A stretch of 64,000 nt of DNA, taken from Tipula vernalis (lineage: Eukaryota > Arthropoda > Insecta > Diptera > Tipulidae). Location: positions 60,934,789 to 60,998,788 of the forward strand of contig OY282558.1 in the NCBI GenBank assembly GCA_958295665.1, written 5' to 3'. A program made the position numbers and the translations under genes. Positions 1 to 10,965 of this stretch are shown in pieces. Numbering within the stretch: the first letter of the stretch is position 1; the number at the start of each line of letters is the position of its first letter. A model generated the notes under the pieces. The model had not been told where the DNA came from. It made no database searches and was given only the letters and a program-made list of their open reading frames with translations.

Positions 1-489
1 TCGAGTGTAGATTTCTCCTTTCAATGGATACGATATAGTGGAGTCGCAAATGGTAGGTTTTAACTCCATATCTGGCCGATTTTGTCTAATGTACCGCGTG
101 AAATTGTACCGCCTCGATAAGAAAGTAGCTGTTCATCGACCGTAATGTTTGCCCCAGCTACAAAACACTCTCGAAGGTTTAGATTCAAAGCCACATATCA
201 CAAATAACAGCTGCTTTGTCAGCCAATAACTCCCATTATCAAATCTGATATATCGCTGAACACCCATCGTACCGCGATAAAGGGGGTGAGAAATAGATAT
301 CCACAAACGTAGTATATGTTCGTTCTTTAATCGGACGGACATTGGCAATATTATAATGCCGAGATATCGAGCATTTATATGTCTGGTAATTTTGAGTTGT
401 ATAATGTCACAAATTTCCTCACGTATAAATACATAGTTTGAATGATGCTTAGACTCTACGTCACTTTCCGTCTCGAAAACTTCGTCCAT
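1..489 (-). pseudogene. piggyBac-like transposase fragment, frameshifted
   Basis: Read on the minus strand, 489 down to 135 gives a stretch with VQRYIRFDN, like the conserved region before the catalytic core of piggyBac (DDE_Tnp_1_7) transposases. The match then moves to a second frame (about 175-110: ITVDEQLLSYRGG, which holds the family's first catalytic Asp) and to a third frame from about 120 to the window edge (CDSTISYPLKGEIYTR). Two frame changes within 100 bases make it a pseudogene. The N-terminus upstream of 489 and the rest of the core beyond base 1 are missing or outside the window. I see no terminal repeats. piggyBac enzymes are cut-and-paste transposases acting at TTAA sites; that role is known for the family, not shown here. 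Confidence 0.75.
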
Positions 490-803
490 TTTACTTCTTA
501 TCTACCCCGTACTTCGTAAGATAATTTCTACCACGCTTATGAAAATGACCACTCGTCTGCCATTTTTATTTTTAAAAATATATCGCAAATGTATCACGTT
601 TATTATTCTCGTATTTTTTTAACGGGAACTAACCGCAATTTATTAAAATTTAACGTTGCAATTAAATTATTTTGTTGTAACGTATTACGACTGACAGAAT
701 CTCACAATACTAGTATACTAAACAATGCATTTGGAAAAGATAAATGCAAAATACTCGGATTATTTATTTCACTCGTATTTCTAATTTTTCCGTTATGTTT
801 TAT
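490..803. other. AT-rich spacer between piggyBac fragment and Gypsy-1
   Basis: No reading frame here resembles a known protein. A weak open frame (589-846, plus) runs into the Gypsy-1 LTR and is judged chance. Confidence 0.6.
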
Positions 804-1046
804 TGTATTTTACATTCCTTTTATTAAAATCAAACACCAACACTGAGATTATTTTAGATTTTATTACTTTTATTTCAAGTTACATGTTTTATTTACCAGA
901 GCAATGCCGGAAGTGACACTATGTTATATCCATATGTATATATTTTATGTAGAGGGAGGAGTGTTACCAGAGTAACTAATATTTCCTTGATTACCCGATG
1001 TAATCTACTATAATCATAACAGTCGTCCCTTTCATTATTTTGTTTT
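804..1046 (-). repeat. Gypsy-1 3' LTR
   Basis: Starts TGTATTTTAC on the plus strand and matches 4878-5120 at 240 of 243 positions. On the element's own strand this is the 3' LTR. The minus-strand LTR body appears to begin at TGTTATGATT, but the purine-rich AAAGGGACGAC just outside it is also present at the other LTR. Confidence 0.9.
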
Positions 1047-1298
1047 AGCATTTTGGATTTATTTAACTAATTTCTTGAAAACTCAAACATAGGTTCAATT
1101 GGTGATTGATTTGTGGTTTCAGTTTCATTGAAATCTGGTAAAATACGATTTTTGAGTTCTGTCGGATTATCACTACCCCGTTTTAAATTTTGCGAATAAT
1201 TTGATGAGCCCTCCATAATTCAGGTCATTCAGTGGTAATTGATCTTCTTCATCCATCACTTTATTTCCTATTCCTTTTACTTGATCCGAATGTCTTTT

Positions 1299-2664
1299 TC
1301 AATTTTTTCCATTGTCTAATTTTATTTGATAATGTAATTTTCCTTCTTGTCTCTCTACATTTCCGAACTTCCATTTCGTTTTGCCAAAGTAATTCCTAGC
1401 GGCTACTCTATCACTTTTTTTATATATTACGATATTAGTTGTATTTTTTAAATTCTGATCTGATGTCATTAATGAAAATCTTGACCGCATAGGATAGTTG
1501 AAACCTATATCCAGCTGGAGAAATATGCGTTACTGGATGTGGTGTAATACGGTAATGTGTTAATATTTGAATTAAATTAAATTGAAGGTCTTTTTTATTT
1601 GGATTTAATGATCTTATTTTGTTTTTTAACGTTTGTACGTATCTTTTAACGTGTCCGTTTGTTGCGGGATGATATGGTGCTTTTCTCTTGTGAATAATTC
1701 CATTTGCCTCCATGAAATGTTTAAATTTAGGATTTACAAATTGAGAACCATTATCACTGCAAATTACCTTCAGTAAACCAAATGTAGCGAAAATATTTCT
1801 AAGTATTTCAATGGTGTTTTCCGTATTTATTTGTTTTAATATATGTATTTCAGGCCATTTTGAATATGCGTCTATGCATAAAAAGAAATACACCCCGTAA
1901 AATGGTCCTTCGAAATCTATGTGCAACCGTTCAAAAGCTTGTGTTGGATATTCCCAATGATGTTTTCTGGAAACTGATACTGGATTGCTTTTATTTTTGC
2001 ATTTATTTATACAACCTGTTTGATACGAAAACTCTTCCAATGGTATATTAAATCGGTCCTCCGCTGAGATATTTACACCAGTTGTTAAATTGTCCAGTAA
2101 TTTCTTTAATTTTGAATCGCAAGCTGTCTCTTGAGCAATTTTTTGCATAGTTACTGGTAACGTCTGAATCTGGTTTATTTCAAAAATGTCCGATTCCTCT
2201 ACGCTAACTCCTTCTTTAGAATCCATTGGAAGCCGTGAAAACACATCTGCATTTGCGTTTGATTTGGACTCTTTATTTTTTATTTTGTAATTAAAACCTT
2301 GAAGAAATATTGCATAGTGCTGCATACGTGTGGCAGATAAATGTGGAATACTTTTACAAGGTGAAAATATTTGTACTAATGGCTTATGATCCGTATACAA
2401 TATAAATTCTCTGCCATACAAAAATTGAAAGAATTTTTTTACTCCAAACACAATTGAGTATGCTTCTTTATCTATTTACGACCAGTTCCTCTGCGAGATA
2501 TTTAATGTTTGTGATGCAAACTGTATTGGTTTTTCTGTACCATCAGGCATTATGTGAGATAACACTGCACCTATTCCTATTGGTGATGCATCGGTAGCTA
2601 GACAAATTGGAAGTTTGTCTGAAAAATGTCCCAAGAAATCATCTGATTGCATTCGCTTCTTCAA
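1299..2664 (-). pseudogene. Gypsy-1 RNase H and integrase region, broken
   Basis: RNase H reads from 2664 (ATDASPIGIGAVL, the first Asp) across a stop near 2475 into [12 protein letters not shown]. Integrase follows with HIDFEG (first Asp) and CSDNGSQF (second Asp). The expected catalytic Glu is Lys: HPATNGHVKRYVQTLK, where the family has ER in place of KR. The N-terminal H2C2 zinc finger is mostly gone: only a CINKC-like remnant sits between linker and core. The last 60 residues (1299-1490) continue in another frame. RNase H removes the RNA template and integrase inserts the cDNA; this copy should do neither in full. Confidence 0.85.
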
Positions 2665-2750
2665 TATATTGAATGAATTTTCACATCATTTATCCCAATA
2701 CCATTTAATATTTTTACGTAGTAGTTTGTGAAAAGGTTCTAATACTTCAC

Positions 2751-3449
2751 TTAAATTTTGAAAAAAAAACGATGGTAATAATTTATAAGTCCTAAGAATG
2801 ACTGTAACTCCGATTTATTTGTTGGTCGTGGTGCCTTTTGTACTGCTTCAATTTTGGAATCCGCCTCGAAAATTCCTAATTTGTTTAATTTGAATCCGCA
2901 ATATTCAATTTCGTGCTTTAAAAATTCTATCTTACTCAGATTTATTTTTAACCCATATTCAGCGAGTCGTATGAAAATTAATTCTAATCTCTGCAGATGA
3001 ATCTCGTCATTTGGAGCTGTCACTCGAATATCGTCTATAAAAACTCAAGTTCCTTCAATACCTTGAAGAATGGACTCAATTTTTCTTTGCCACTTTGCTG
3101 GTGCACAGTTTAAACCATATAACATACGAGTACACTTGTACAATCCCTTATGCATACTTAAAGTTAGTAAATGTTGATCATCCTCATGTACTTTCCATTG
3201 TAAATATGCATTACGGAGATCTAATTTTGAAAATTTATCTCCGGCCGCTAAGTTCTCAAACAATTCATCGGTTGATGGAAGTGGATGTTCTTCGGTTACA
3301 AGAAGCGGGTTGATTGTGACCTTAAAATCACCACAGATTCGAACGCTGCCATCTGGTTTCAAGACAGGTACTATTGGAGTTGCATATTCGCTATTTTCTA
3401 CTTTATTGAAAACTCTTTTATCTTCTAAACGTTTAATTTCCTGTTCCAC
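2751..3449 (-). pseudogene. Gypsy-1 reverse transcriptase region with in-frame stop
   Basis: From 3449 down, fingers and palm motifs are clear (GDFKVTINPLL, FSKLDLRNAYLQW with the first catalytic Asp, YGLNCAPAKWQRKI). The catalytic box reads VFIDDIRVTAP near 3030 but a TGA lies four codons before it, at about 3043. The connection domain continues to 2751 (FLGLINYYHRFF). The more N-terminal linker (about 3450-3830) has several stops. Order and motifs are typical of Ty3/Gypsy Pol. Confidence 0.9.
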
Positions 3450-3839
3450 CCTCTCTCTTATGGATAATGGAATTTGGAGTTTTGATGAAAATTGGTGTCA
3501 CATTTGCTTTAATTGGTAGGCACCTTTAATTTCACCAAGCGAACTATCATCGAACAAATCATGATATGATTCCATTAATTTATCTAATTCTCGTTGAGTG
3601 TTATCCGAAATTTTCCCCATGAAATTGAATTTACCTCACTCCAAATATTCGCAAATTTTTAAACGAAAACATCCTAATCCACTGTCTTCCGAATAACCCC
3701 GGTTTTTCACCTTCAACCACATATAAATCTAACAATTTTGAACTATTTTCGAATTCAACAATCACATTAATAAATCCAATAATATTTAACTAATGATTAC
3801 TGTATGAATTTAACTTTCAATTATTTTCGTTTAATTTAC

Positions 3840-4165
3840 AATTTGGAAATTTTTCATAAAATTTGGTACTTGACATAATTGAAACAGGCGAACTTGTATC
3901 TAGTTCCATTTGAACCGGTACATTATTTATTTTAATGTCAATCCACATTTTATTTTGACTTAATCCATTTACATAAGAACCATTTTCATTTACACTAGCA
4001 ACATAACTTTCAATTTTATCAGCTTGTTCGAGGTAATTTGCATTATTTTTTAATTTATTACATACATTTTGAATATGGCCTTTTTTTTTACAAAACGAAC
4101 AAACACTTCGAACATGCCGACCATTGTTTGCATCGTGAGGTCCCCCACACCTAAATCAATTTATT
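3840..4165 (-). pseudogene. Gypsy-1 zinc knuckles and protease, decayed
   Basis: A CX2CX4HX4C knuckle reads CSFCKKKGHIQNVC at about 4105-4060, preceded by a half knuckle (RCGGPHDANN). The aspartic protease active site reads LDTSSPVSIM near 3905, where D-T-G is expected, so the Gly is Ser. It connects gag (right) to reverse transcriptase (left). Confidence 0.75.
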
Positions 4166-4198
4166 TTTCTAACCTCACTATTCTTTGTATTTAAATTT

Positions 4199-4770
4199 TT
4201 ATTTTGTATAATTGGAAGATTTAAATTTTTGTGCGTCCTTTTTCGAAGCTTCCATCGTCGCAGCTACTTCGACCGCCTTTATGAATGTTAAATCCGCTGC
4301 TTCCAACAACCTATTCCTTGCACGTTCATCACGAAGACCACATACGAACTGATTTCTAAGCGCTGTCTCCAGAAAATTCCCGAAATTGCAATTAATCGCC
4401 ATTTTCCGTAATGACGCTTCATACTCTTTAATAGTTTCACCTTCTCGTTGATGATGGTGGTGGAATTTATAATATTCGAAAATCTCAACAGGCGTTGGAA
4501 CATACACTTTATTTAATATTTTCACTATTTCATCATATAATTTGTCCTCTGCTTTTAAGGGTGAAAGATGATCATACAAAAGATCATGCGCCTCCGCACC
4601 AATATAATGGAGTAAATATGGCTTTTTTTCATCGGCACTTTCGTTATTTTTAGTGCTCCTTCATATCGAATTAACCACCTATCGAATTTATTTTTAATAG
4701 GATCGAAAAATTCGATGAAATTAGGTGGCACTTGTTTTTTATCCGTCATATTTTTCGGCACAATACACAA
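4199..4770 (-). pseudogene. Gypsy-1 gag (capsid region), one frameshift
   Basis: Two overlapping minus-strand frames (4555-4770 and 4199-4579) give one gag-like sequence. It begins at MTDKKQVPPNFIEFF or a slightly upstream Met and includes the capsid-type HHHHQREGETIKEYEASL. This layout fits the K02A2.6-like Gypsy gag seen in many insects. The start lies about 90 bases downstream (element sense) of the primer binding site, as expected. Confidence 0.8.
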
Positions 4771-4860
4771 GTGAATTTTTTCTTTTTTTTTTCTTTTGAA
4801 TTTTATAATTATTTTATTATATATTATTAATTTTAATTATTATATTTTTGTTTCATTACT

Positions 4861-4872
4861 ATCTCGTCGCCA
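4861..4872 (-). promoter_or_regulatory. Gypsy-1 putative primer binding site
   Basis: TGGCGACGAGAT on the minus strand begins five bases inside the 5' LTR. TGG starts are complementary to the CCA end of tRNAs. The primer tRNA was not identified. Confidence 0.5.
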
Positions 4873-4877
4873 ATTAT

Positions 4878-5120
4878 TGTATTTTACTTTCCTTTTATTA
4901 AAATCAAACACCAACACTGAGATTATTTTAGATTTTATTACTTTTATTTCAAGTTACATGTTTTATTTATCAGAGCAATGCCGGAAGTGACACTATGTTA
5001 TATTCATATGTATATATTTTATGTAGAGGGAGGAGTGTTACCAGAGTAACTAATATTTCCTTGATTACCCGATGTAATCTACTATAATCATAACAGTCGT
5101 CCCTTTCATTATTTTGTTTT
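4878..5120 (-). repeat. Gypsy-1 5' LTR
   Basis: Partner of 804-1046 with three substitutions. It should carry the element's promoter. Similarity stops abruptly after GTTTT at 5120. Confidence 0.9.
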
Positions 5121-6659
5121 GTACATCGCAAATAAAACAAAATTTAATTTTTATGTATCTTTATTGCGTGTTCTCTACATGTTCTCATCATGACCGTACT
5201 AACTTGACTCCTCATTATTCTATATTCTTATTAGTATACGCGATATTAAAAAACATAGCGAGGCGCTCATGGTGGTTTGCGGCTCGAAATGTTAAATTTC
5301 CATATTACTTTGGTGAATCGGTTAGATTTAAATTGTTTTCGAGGAAAATAGAAAATTAACCAAAAAGTAATTAAATCAAATTAACTGATTAGAAAGAAAT
5401 TAAAATTGTTAAATTTATAAAACGAGTTATTTATTTAATTAACATAAATTTTATACGCCTATAATAAACATCTCCTATATTACAAACTAGTTTATAAGCA
5501 AATAGAATAAAACTATCTAGCTTATACTATACGAAGGAAGAGTTTCTTCGACTTACTATCATTGTTCGAATAGACGGAAATTTAGCGTTGCGCGGTTCAC
5601 TAAATATGGCCTTGCAAGACTAAGCACAACGTGTACACCGTGCGGCGTTGATATTCTGAAACGTGCTGGTAAGCAGTATAAATTTTGAGTGCTTATAGCA
5701 GTTAAGAGGAAGAGGAGCACCATTCAAAGCATGTAACACTATAATATTTAGCTTGTAACACTTGTACAGTAGCGGTCTTTTAAGTATTCTTAACTTAAAA
5801 TGTGTCATTTTTAGGGAAATTGCTCGAAAGAATTTCATTAACTATAGCAGCTTACAAACCCAACATTAAATAACCTTAAGAAAGGAGCGTACGAAGATTA
5901 AGATCAACAAATAAATTGCGCTACTTTAATGTATATGGCGTTGCCACAATCATCATTTTTTTTAAATTATAACTGTATTGGAAGGAAATAATTATTATTT
6001 TGACATTCTTGCCGTAGACCGAAAACAGAGACATCTACTTAAGTTGTGTTTCATATCGCTTATTTGTATTTTATTTCATCAAACAATATTACATATATGT
6101 ATGTTTGTCTTATTCTAACATATATAAATCATACTTTTCTGTCATCCTTGCGCATAGGGTAGCCCGCCAAATGACTTTGGAGAGTAATTCTCAGTTTTAA
6201 TATGTGAATTAATTATTATCATTAAGAAAACTCAAGTTTTGAGTAATATTCAAATTTCGAAGAATATTGGAATCTAGGAAGTGAGGTTTCTTGCGGCGAC
6301 CCCATCCTATGGTATGAAACTAATTAAAAAACCTTTCATAAATTTGTTATATGTAGTTACAAAAAATTTGCTTTTTGTTGGATTTTTTTATTTGTTAGAT
6401 GTTGTTCCGATTAAGTTGGCCCTATTCCAGAATTTTATCAAAAATACATTTTATAATCTTTATTATGGAGTATGCGTATTGTTTTGTGCTGATGTTATGG
6501 TTCGGTATGTTGTCTTTGGAGTATTGGGTGTTTTGGACATCCGTCTACTCAATCCGCCTTTGATGCTCTGAGAATTTCTCTCATTTCTTTAATTTACCAA
6601 CCCCTTCTTCCCCTCTTATTTCTCCCACTTTATTTTTTTTTCTATCGCATTCTCCAATT
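5121..6659. other. Spacer without recognised gene
   Basis: AT-rich sequence. Open frames at 5114-5359, 5620-5838 and 6281-6571 are hydrophobic or low-complexity and resemble nothing I know. 6580-6660 is pyrimidine-rich on the plus strand. Confidence 0.5.
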
Positions 6660-6760
6660 TTTGTTTGCGACATAAAATATTAATCTCGGTACACAAGGAC
6701 CAAGGATAATAAAATCCTGCCAAAAATGACGGATTTTAATTTTTTGTCCAAAACCGTTTG
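6660..6760 (+). repeat. Dispersed repeat copy (partner near 22605-22695)
   Basis: Contains AAATCCTGCCAAAAATGAC followed by TTTGTCCAAAACC, both of which recur in the same order at about 22648-22690. Flanks are also loosely similar. Unidentified, old dispersed repeat. Confidence 0.45.
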
Positions 6761-7004
6761 GAAGATCCCTGAGTCAGAAAAAGCAAAAAAAAGTCAATCT
6801 TTCTGGACGTTTTCCCATGATGAATTGAGAATGGCTTGTACGATTTTGATTTTTTTTCGCCAATCACTTTCTATGATCAAGGCAAAAACTTGAAAAGCTT
6901 TTGGAACCTGAACTGCCATACGATTTGACCCAAAACCACGTGGTTATTAATAAGTGGTATTACCACGTGGTTTTTATGCCTGTGTGGTTTATTTGGTGGT
7001 TTTG

Positions 7005-7275
7005 ATTCGCGAGTTGAGTTGAGGTTGAGTTACAGTCGGGTTGGGGTTGTGTCAGGATTGAGTGAGTAGTTCAATTGGAGATTTAATTGTGTATTGAATT
7101 GGGTTTTTAGCTAGAGTTAGCTTGAGTTGATTTGAGTTAAGTCATGCGTTGTTTTTCGGGTTGAGTTAAAGGCTTAGTTTGGGATAGTATGAGTCGTTCA
7201 GCTGAGGATTTATGTGAGCGTTGAGACGAAAGTTAACTCGGAATTGAACTGGTGATTGAGTTGACTTAACGTATG
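7005..7275 (+). repeat. GAGTTGA-rich degenerate repeat tract
   Basis: Dozens of variants of GAGTTGA/GGTTGAG/GATTGAG fill about 270 bases with strong G/T bias on the plus strand, unlike the AT-rich surroundings. It looks like an old decayed short-unit repeat. Confidence 0.6.
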
Positions 7276-7398
7276 CATGTGATTTTCCGGACCTCGTGAG
7301 ATTTCAGCCCATTAAATTTTTCATTGACTCTTCAGCCCAGTTGTAAAATTCAAATGGGATAAAAAATTATTTCAGATTTTATTAAATCAAAAGTATGG

Positions 7399-7465
7399 TA
7401 TTTAGAAATTTTGTACTAGAAAGTTTGCTGCCAGAAAGTTTTGAATTATATTTTACGACATATGG
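7399..7465 (+). repeat. Degenerate direct repeat, left copy
   Basis: TTTAGAAATTTTGTACTAGA-type sequence resembles 9251-9316 in order and spacing, ending in a TTGACGG/TTACGAC CTTATGG-like end. The pair brackets the palindromic block at 7.45-8.8 kb. Confidence 0.4.
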
Positions 7466-7695
7466 TACAATACAGCATATGGCACACTATGGCAAATTTC
7501 AATATGGCATATTTCGAAACGGCATATGGTACATTATGGCATAAGATACACTACGGCATATTTCAATAAGGTATACTCGTATGGTACATTATGGCATATG
7601 GTACTTTACCGAATATTTCAAAATGAGATATTTCAGTACGGGATATGTTACACTATGGCATAAGGTTTAAGGTAGACAACGGAAAATTTCAATAT
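7448..7695 (+). repeat. Subterminal repeat array, left arm
   Basis: Many variants of GGCATATGGTACATTATGGCATATTTCAA-like units. The same units occur as reverse complement at 8625-8800. Confidence 0.7.
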
Positions 7696-8076
7696 GGCAT
7701 ATTTTAAAATTTAGCTATTTTTTTAGCCGATTGTGTTGAAATTTACCATATACGATGGAAATGGGATTATTAAACGATTCTAGATGTAGTTCTGGAAAAT
7801 GGCCAATTTTGATGAAACTTGGCTGTTTCTTAACCGATTAGGTGAGATTCGACAAGTGTGATGGAAATGGGATTCTAAAATGAGTTTTAGTTCAAGTTCT
7901 GGAATATGGCCAATTTTGATAGAATTAGGATATTTATTCGCCGATATTGATGAAATTCGGCAAGATTAATAAAAATGAGGGCTAAAGTTTACTTTATGTA
8001 TACATCGAGAAAACCAGGTAAGGAATACATATTTTGAAAATTTTTGAATGTAGGATTGTCTATCTATAGTTTTTAT

Positions 8077-8112
8077 GAGATGGAAGCCAAATTTCCCCGG
8101 AAAATTATACCT
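8077..8112. repeat. Inner inverted repeat, left
   Basis: GATGGAAGCCAAATTTCCCC and following bases pair with the reverse complement of 8512-8545 with few mismatches. Confidence 0.75.
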
Positions 8113-8511
8113 CATTTCCGGAGAAATTTTCACTTTTTTTAAAAAAAAAATTGTGTTACTAATTTATTCAAAATACTTACAAATGTTAGGATTGTATCTC
8201 AACAGTTTTTGCGACAGTGAAAGTAATTTTTCTGGGAAAATTTTGCAAATTTTCCAGGAAAATTTTGCAATTTTTTTTTACTTATTTTAAAGGAAGAATT
8301 GTATAAATTCTGGAAAAGTGGGAGTTTGGGGGGAAGCCTCCATCTTTGTTGCTTTTTTCAACATTTGTGGTACCATCAGAAGAAGTAATTAGGGCGAAAA
8401 GAACTCTCTGATCTGTGTCTGCAAGGTAGATGATGTGATTATTATTAATTAATACACAATCCTAACGTCAAAAATTATCACAAAATTTACATCTTATCTT
8501 ATTTTGAAAAA

Positions 8512-8545
8512 AGGTAATTCTCCGGGGAAATTTGGCTTCCACCTC
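8512..8545. repeat. Inner inverted repeat, right
   Basis: Reverse complement of 8077-8112. Together with the outer arrays it makes a nested palindromic structure. Confidence 0.75.
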
Positions 8546-8624
8546 CTATTAAATAGAGAAATTTGGAGCCGTAATAATTTAGCAAACTTAAAAAAACAAT
8601 AGAATTTCATCTTAATCGTAGTGT

Positions 8625-8800
8625 ACCATATGTCGTTTTGAGAGATGTCGTTTTGAAATACGCCGCATTGTACCGCATATCGTATTGTACCATATGACAT
8701 TTTGAAATGTGCAGTTTTGAAATATTCCATAGTGTGACTTATGCCGTTGTTTACCAAATGCCATTTTGAAATATGCCGTTTTGTCATATTCCGTAATGTT
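8625..8800 (-). repeat. Subterminal repeat array, right arm
   Basis: Read on the minus strand it shows the same GGCATATGGTA/ATTTCAAAATGGCAT units as 7448-7695. Subterminal arrays of short units are common in non-autonomous DNA transposons. Confidence 0.7.
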
Positions 8801-10717
8801 ATATCGACCGCGACCCGTGAAATAGAAACGGCCGGTTTTCACAAAACAATAATAATAAATTTTAATTCTAATTTTCAGAAATTATTTGAAATCCAAAAAA
8901 TGTTGCTAAAATTTTGAAAATATATCTACCACCCTTGAATATTGAGAACGAGTCCGAAATTGTTAATTGAATTTTAACAACTTACGAAGCGAATTAATTA
9001 AGATTTGAATCTGAATTGTGCAAATTTGTAAATTTTTTGGAATTTTTGAAAATTCGAATTTCACAGTTTACCGAATTTTTATATCGATTCCTAATCTATA
9101 CGATCTCCGACATAATTACTAATTTCTATTTTGCTTTTCAATATTTCTTCATTTCAAATTCTGAAATTTAGGTCCCATTTTAACTAAAATTCGTACTCTG
9201 GTTCAAAATTATGCCACATTATATTCAATCGAAAGTTGATAATTTTACAGAATTTAGAAAGTTTGTGTAAGAAAGCTTGTTGCTAAAAATGTTCGTTCTA
9301 TATTTGACGGCTTATGGGATTTTAAGTCTTGCGTTTATTTAATAAGTAAAATATTAAATCCCCCAAAAAATAGGCTGAATCTAAATTTTTAAGAAACTAA
9401 TTATTTAAATACCAAACAATTTTGTATAAATTTTAAATTTTCGAATTTTAATTATTTAGACATTTTGTAAAAAATGTAAATGAAAAAAATGTTGAAATCA
9501 AATTTTACGAAGACAATCGTACAATATTAAATTTACAAATTATAAATTAAAAAATAATTCCGTTTAAAGATAATTATCGAAAATAAAGCCATTTTATAGA
9601 ATTATAAATTATTATAAAAAACGAGATGAATTAAAATTAAAATTTCGCCATTTTTATATTTTCGCGTTACATTATTTATGATTTTTAATTTTCTTCCGCG
9701 TATACAAACATTAATTACTGAAACAAAAAAATTATAAAATATAATAAATGAATTAAAAAAATAATAATTAATTAATTAAATGAGTAACAGATTATTATAT
9801 ATTATATATTTAGTGAAAGCATGAAAAATGATTAAAATTAAAAATCGATAAAAATTAATTAAATTTGTTATATATACAGAATTCTTTTTTAAGTACATTT
9901 TTAATATTTATTAAATAAATTAAAAATTAACACAAATTAAAATTAAAAAGTACAAACAATTTATAAAAATGAAATATATTTTTAAGATGCTGTAAATATT
10001 AATTAGAAATTTAAAAATTTAAAAATTAGTATTATTAATTAAAAAAAAAACAAAAAAACTGCACAATAGTATTTAGTTAATTAATTAAATTTATTTTTTT
10101 TTATTTTTTATTCAACGAATTACTAATTTTTAAGCAAATTAATTAATTTGGGAATGGGGGTGGAATAATATTTTATTATTTCGTGTGCCTAACAAAAAAC
10201 AAAAATTAATTTAATTAATTATATCGTTAAACTATTTATTTTTTTTTTCTTTTATAATTTTACCACACAAAACAATGACCTGCTGCTGTTGCTGTGGCGC
10301 ACCATCGAAGTTTTTGCTTTTTATTTATGAACAATGATTGATGCTTGATTTTTATTGCGATTTTTTTTTTGCGCGCGCGAATCACAGACAGGAAATTATA
10401 ATAATTATTTATATACTAAAAAAAAAAAAAGAAAATTGTAAATGATTTTATTTGTTTTTGTACTTGTGATCGTAAAATCATTTTAATGTGTTTTATTAAA
10501 AAAGGCAACAAAATAAAGAACGAAATGTAATTTTTTAATTGATTATGACAAGGTTTGTGCATCGCTCGCTGCATGTTCAACAGGGGCAGGTTTATTGTCG
10601 AATAAACATGGTTTTTTTTTTTTTTGCTTAATGATGATTTTTGATTATCTATTAAGAATGACTAACCGACATATATGTACAATCAACGGGATAGAGTATT
10701 CTGAAATAACCTTTGGC
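8801..10717. other. AT-rich spacer
   Basis: Includes the second copy of the degenerate direct repeat (9251-9316). 9350-10260 is extremely AT-rich with homopolymer runs. No coding sequence recognised. Confidence 0.6.
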
Positions 10718-10747
10718 TATGGTGTTTATGGTGTTTATGGTGTTTAC
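10718..10747 (+). repeat. Three tandem TATGGTGTT units
   Basis: A 9-base unit repeated three times exactly, then TACGATC. It falls in a weak open frame and is probably not coding. Confidence 0.7.
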
Positions 10748-10965
10748 GATCTCCATCGACCGGAACGTGTACCACTTATTGTGTAGTAAACATGAATCAA
10801 ATTGATTGGAAACATTTAATTTAATTCAAATTATCAATATTCAAGTCGTCGCCCGAATGTTTCGTTTAGTTTATTATAATCACAATGATGCTCATACAAA
10901 ATGATAACACTTTTCAATTTGTCTAGACACGTCTTTGGGTATATACGTTATATTTTTAAAGTTCG

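Larger units (their letters stand above)
804..5120 (-). mobile_element. Gypsy-1: LTR retrotransposon with both LTRs, defective
   Basis: Two direct 243-bp repeats (804-1046 and 4878-5120) differ at three positions by my count, about 98.8% identity. They enclose gag, protease, reverse transcriptase, RNase H and integrase sequences in that order on the minus strand, the Ty3/Gypsy arrangement. Total length is about 4.3 kb, short for the family, and the coding part carries stops, frameshifts, a deletion in the integrase zinc finger and a changed catalytic residue. The nearly identical LTRs suggest a fairly recent insertion, yet it is already inactive. No matching target-site duplication was found (TTAT on the left, GTAC on the right). 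Confidence 0.9.

Noticed and set aside
589..846. 85-residue plus-strand frame
   Set aside because: Ends inside the Gypsy-1 LTR and has no coding character.
5121..5140. Second tandem Gypsy-1 copy right of the 5' LTR
   Set aside because: Sequence after 5120 does not match the element's internal end.
6281..6571. 96-residue hydrophobic plus-strand frame
   Set aside because: AT-rich, no splice or start context, no recognisable family; chance is likelier than a membrane protein.
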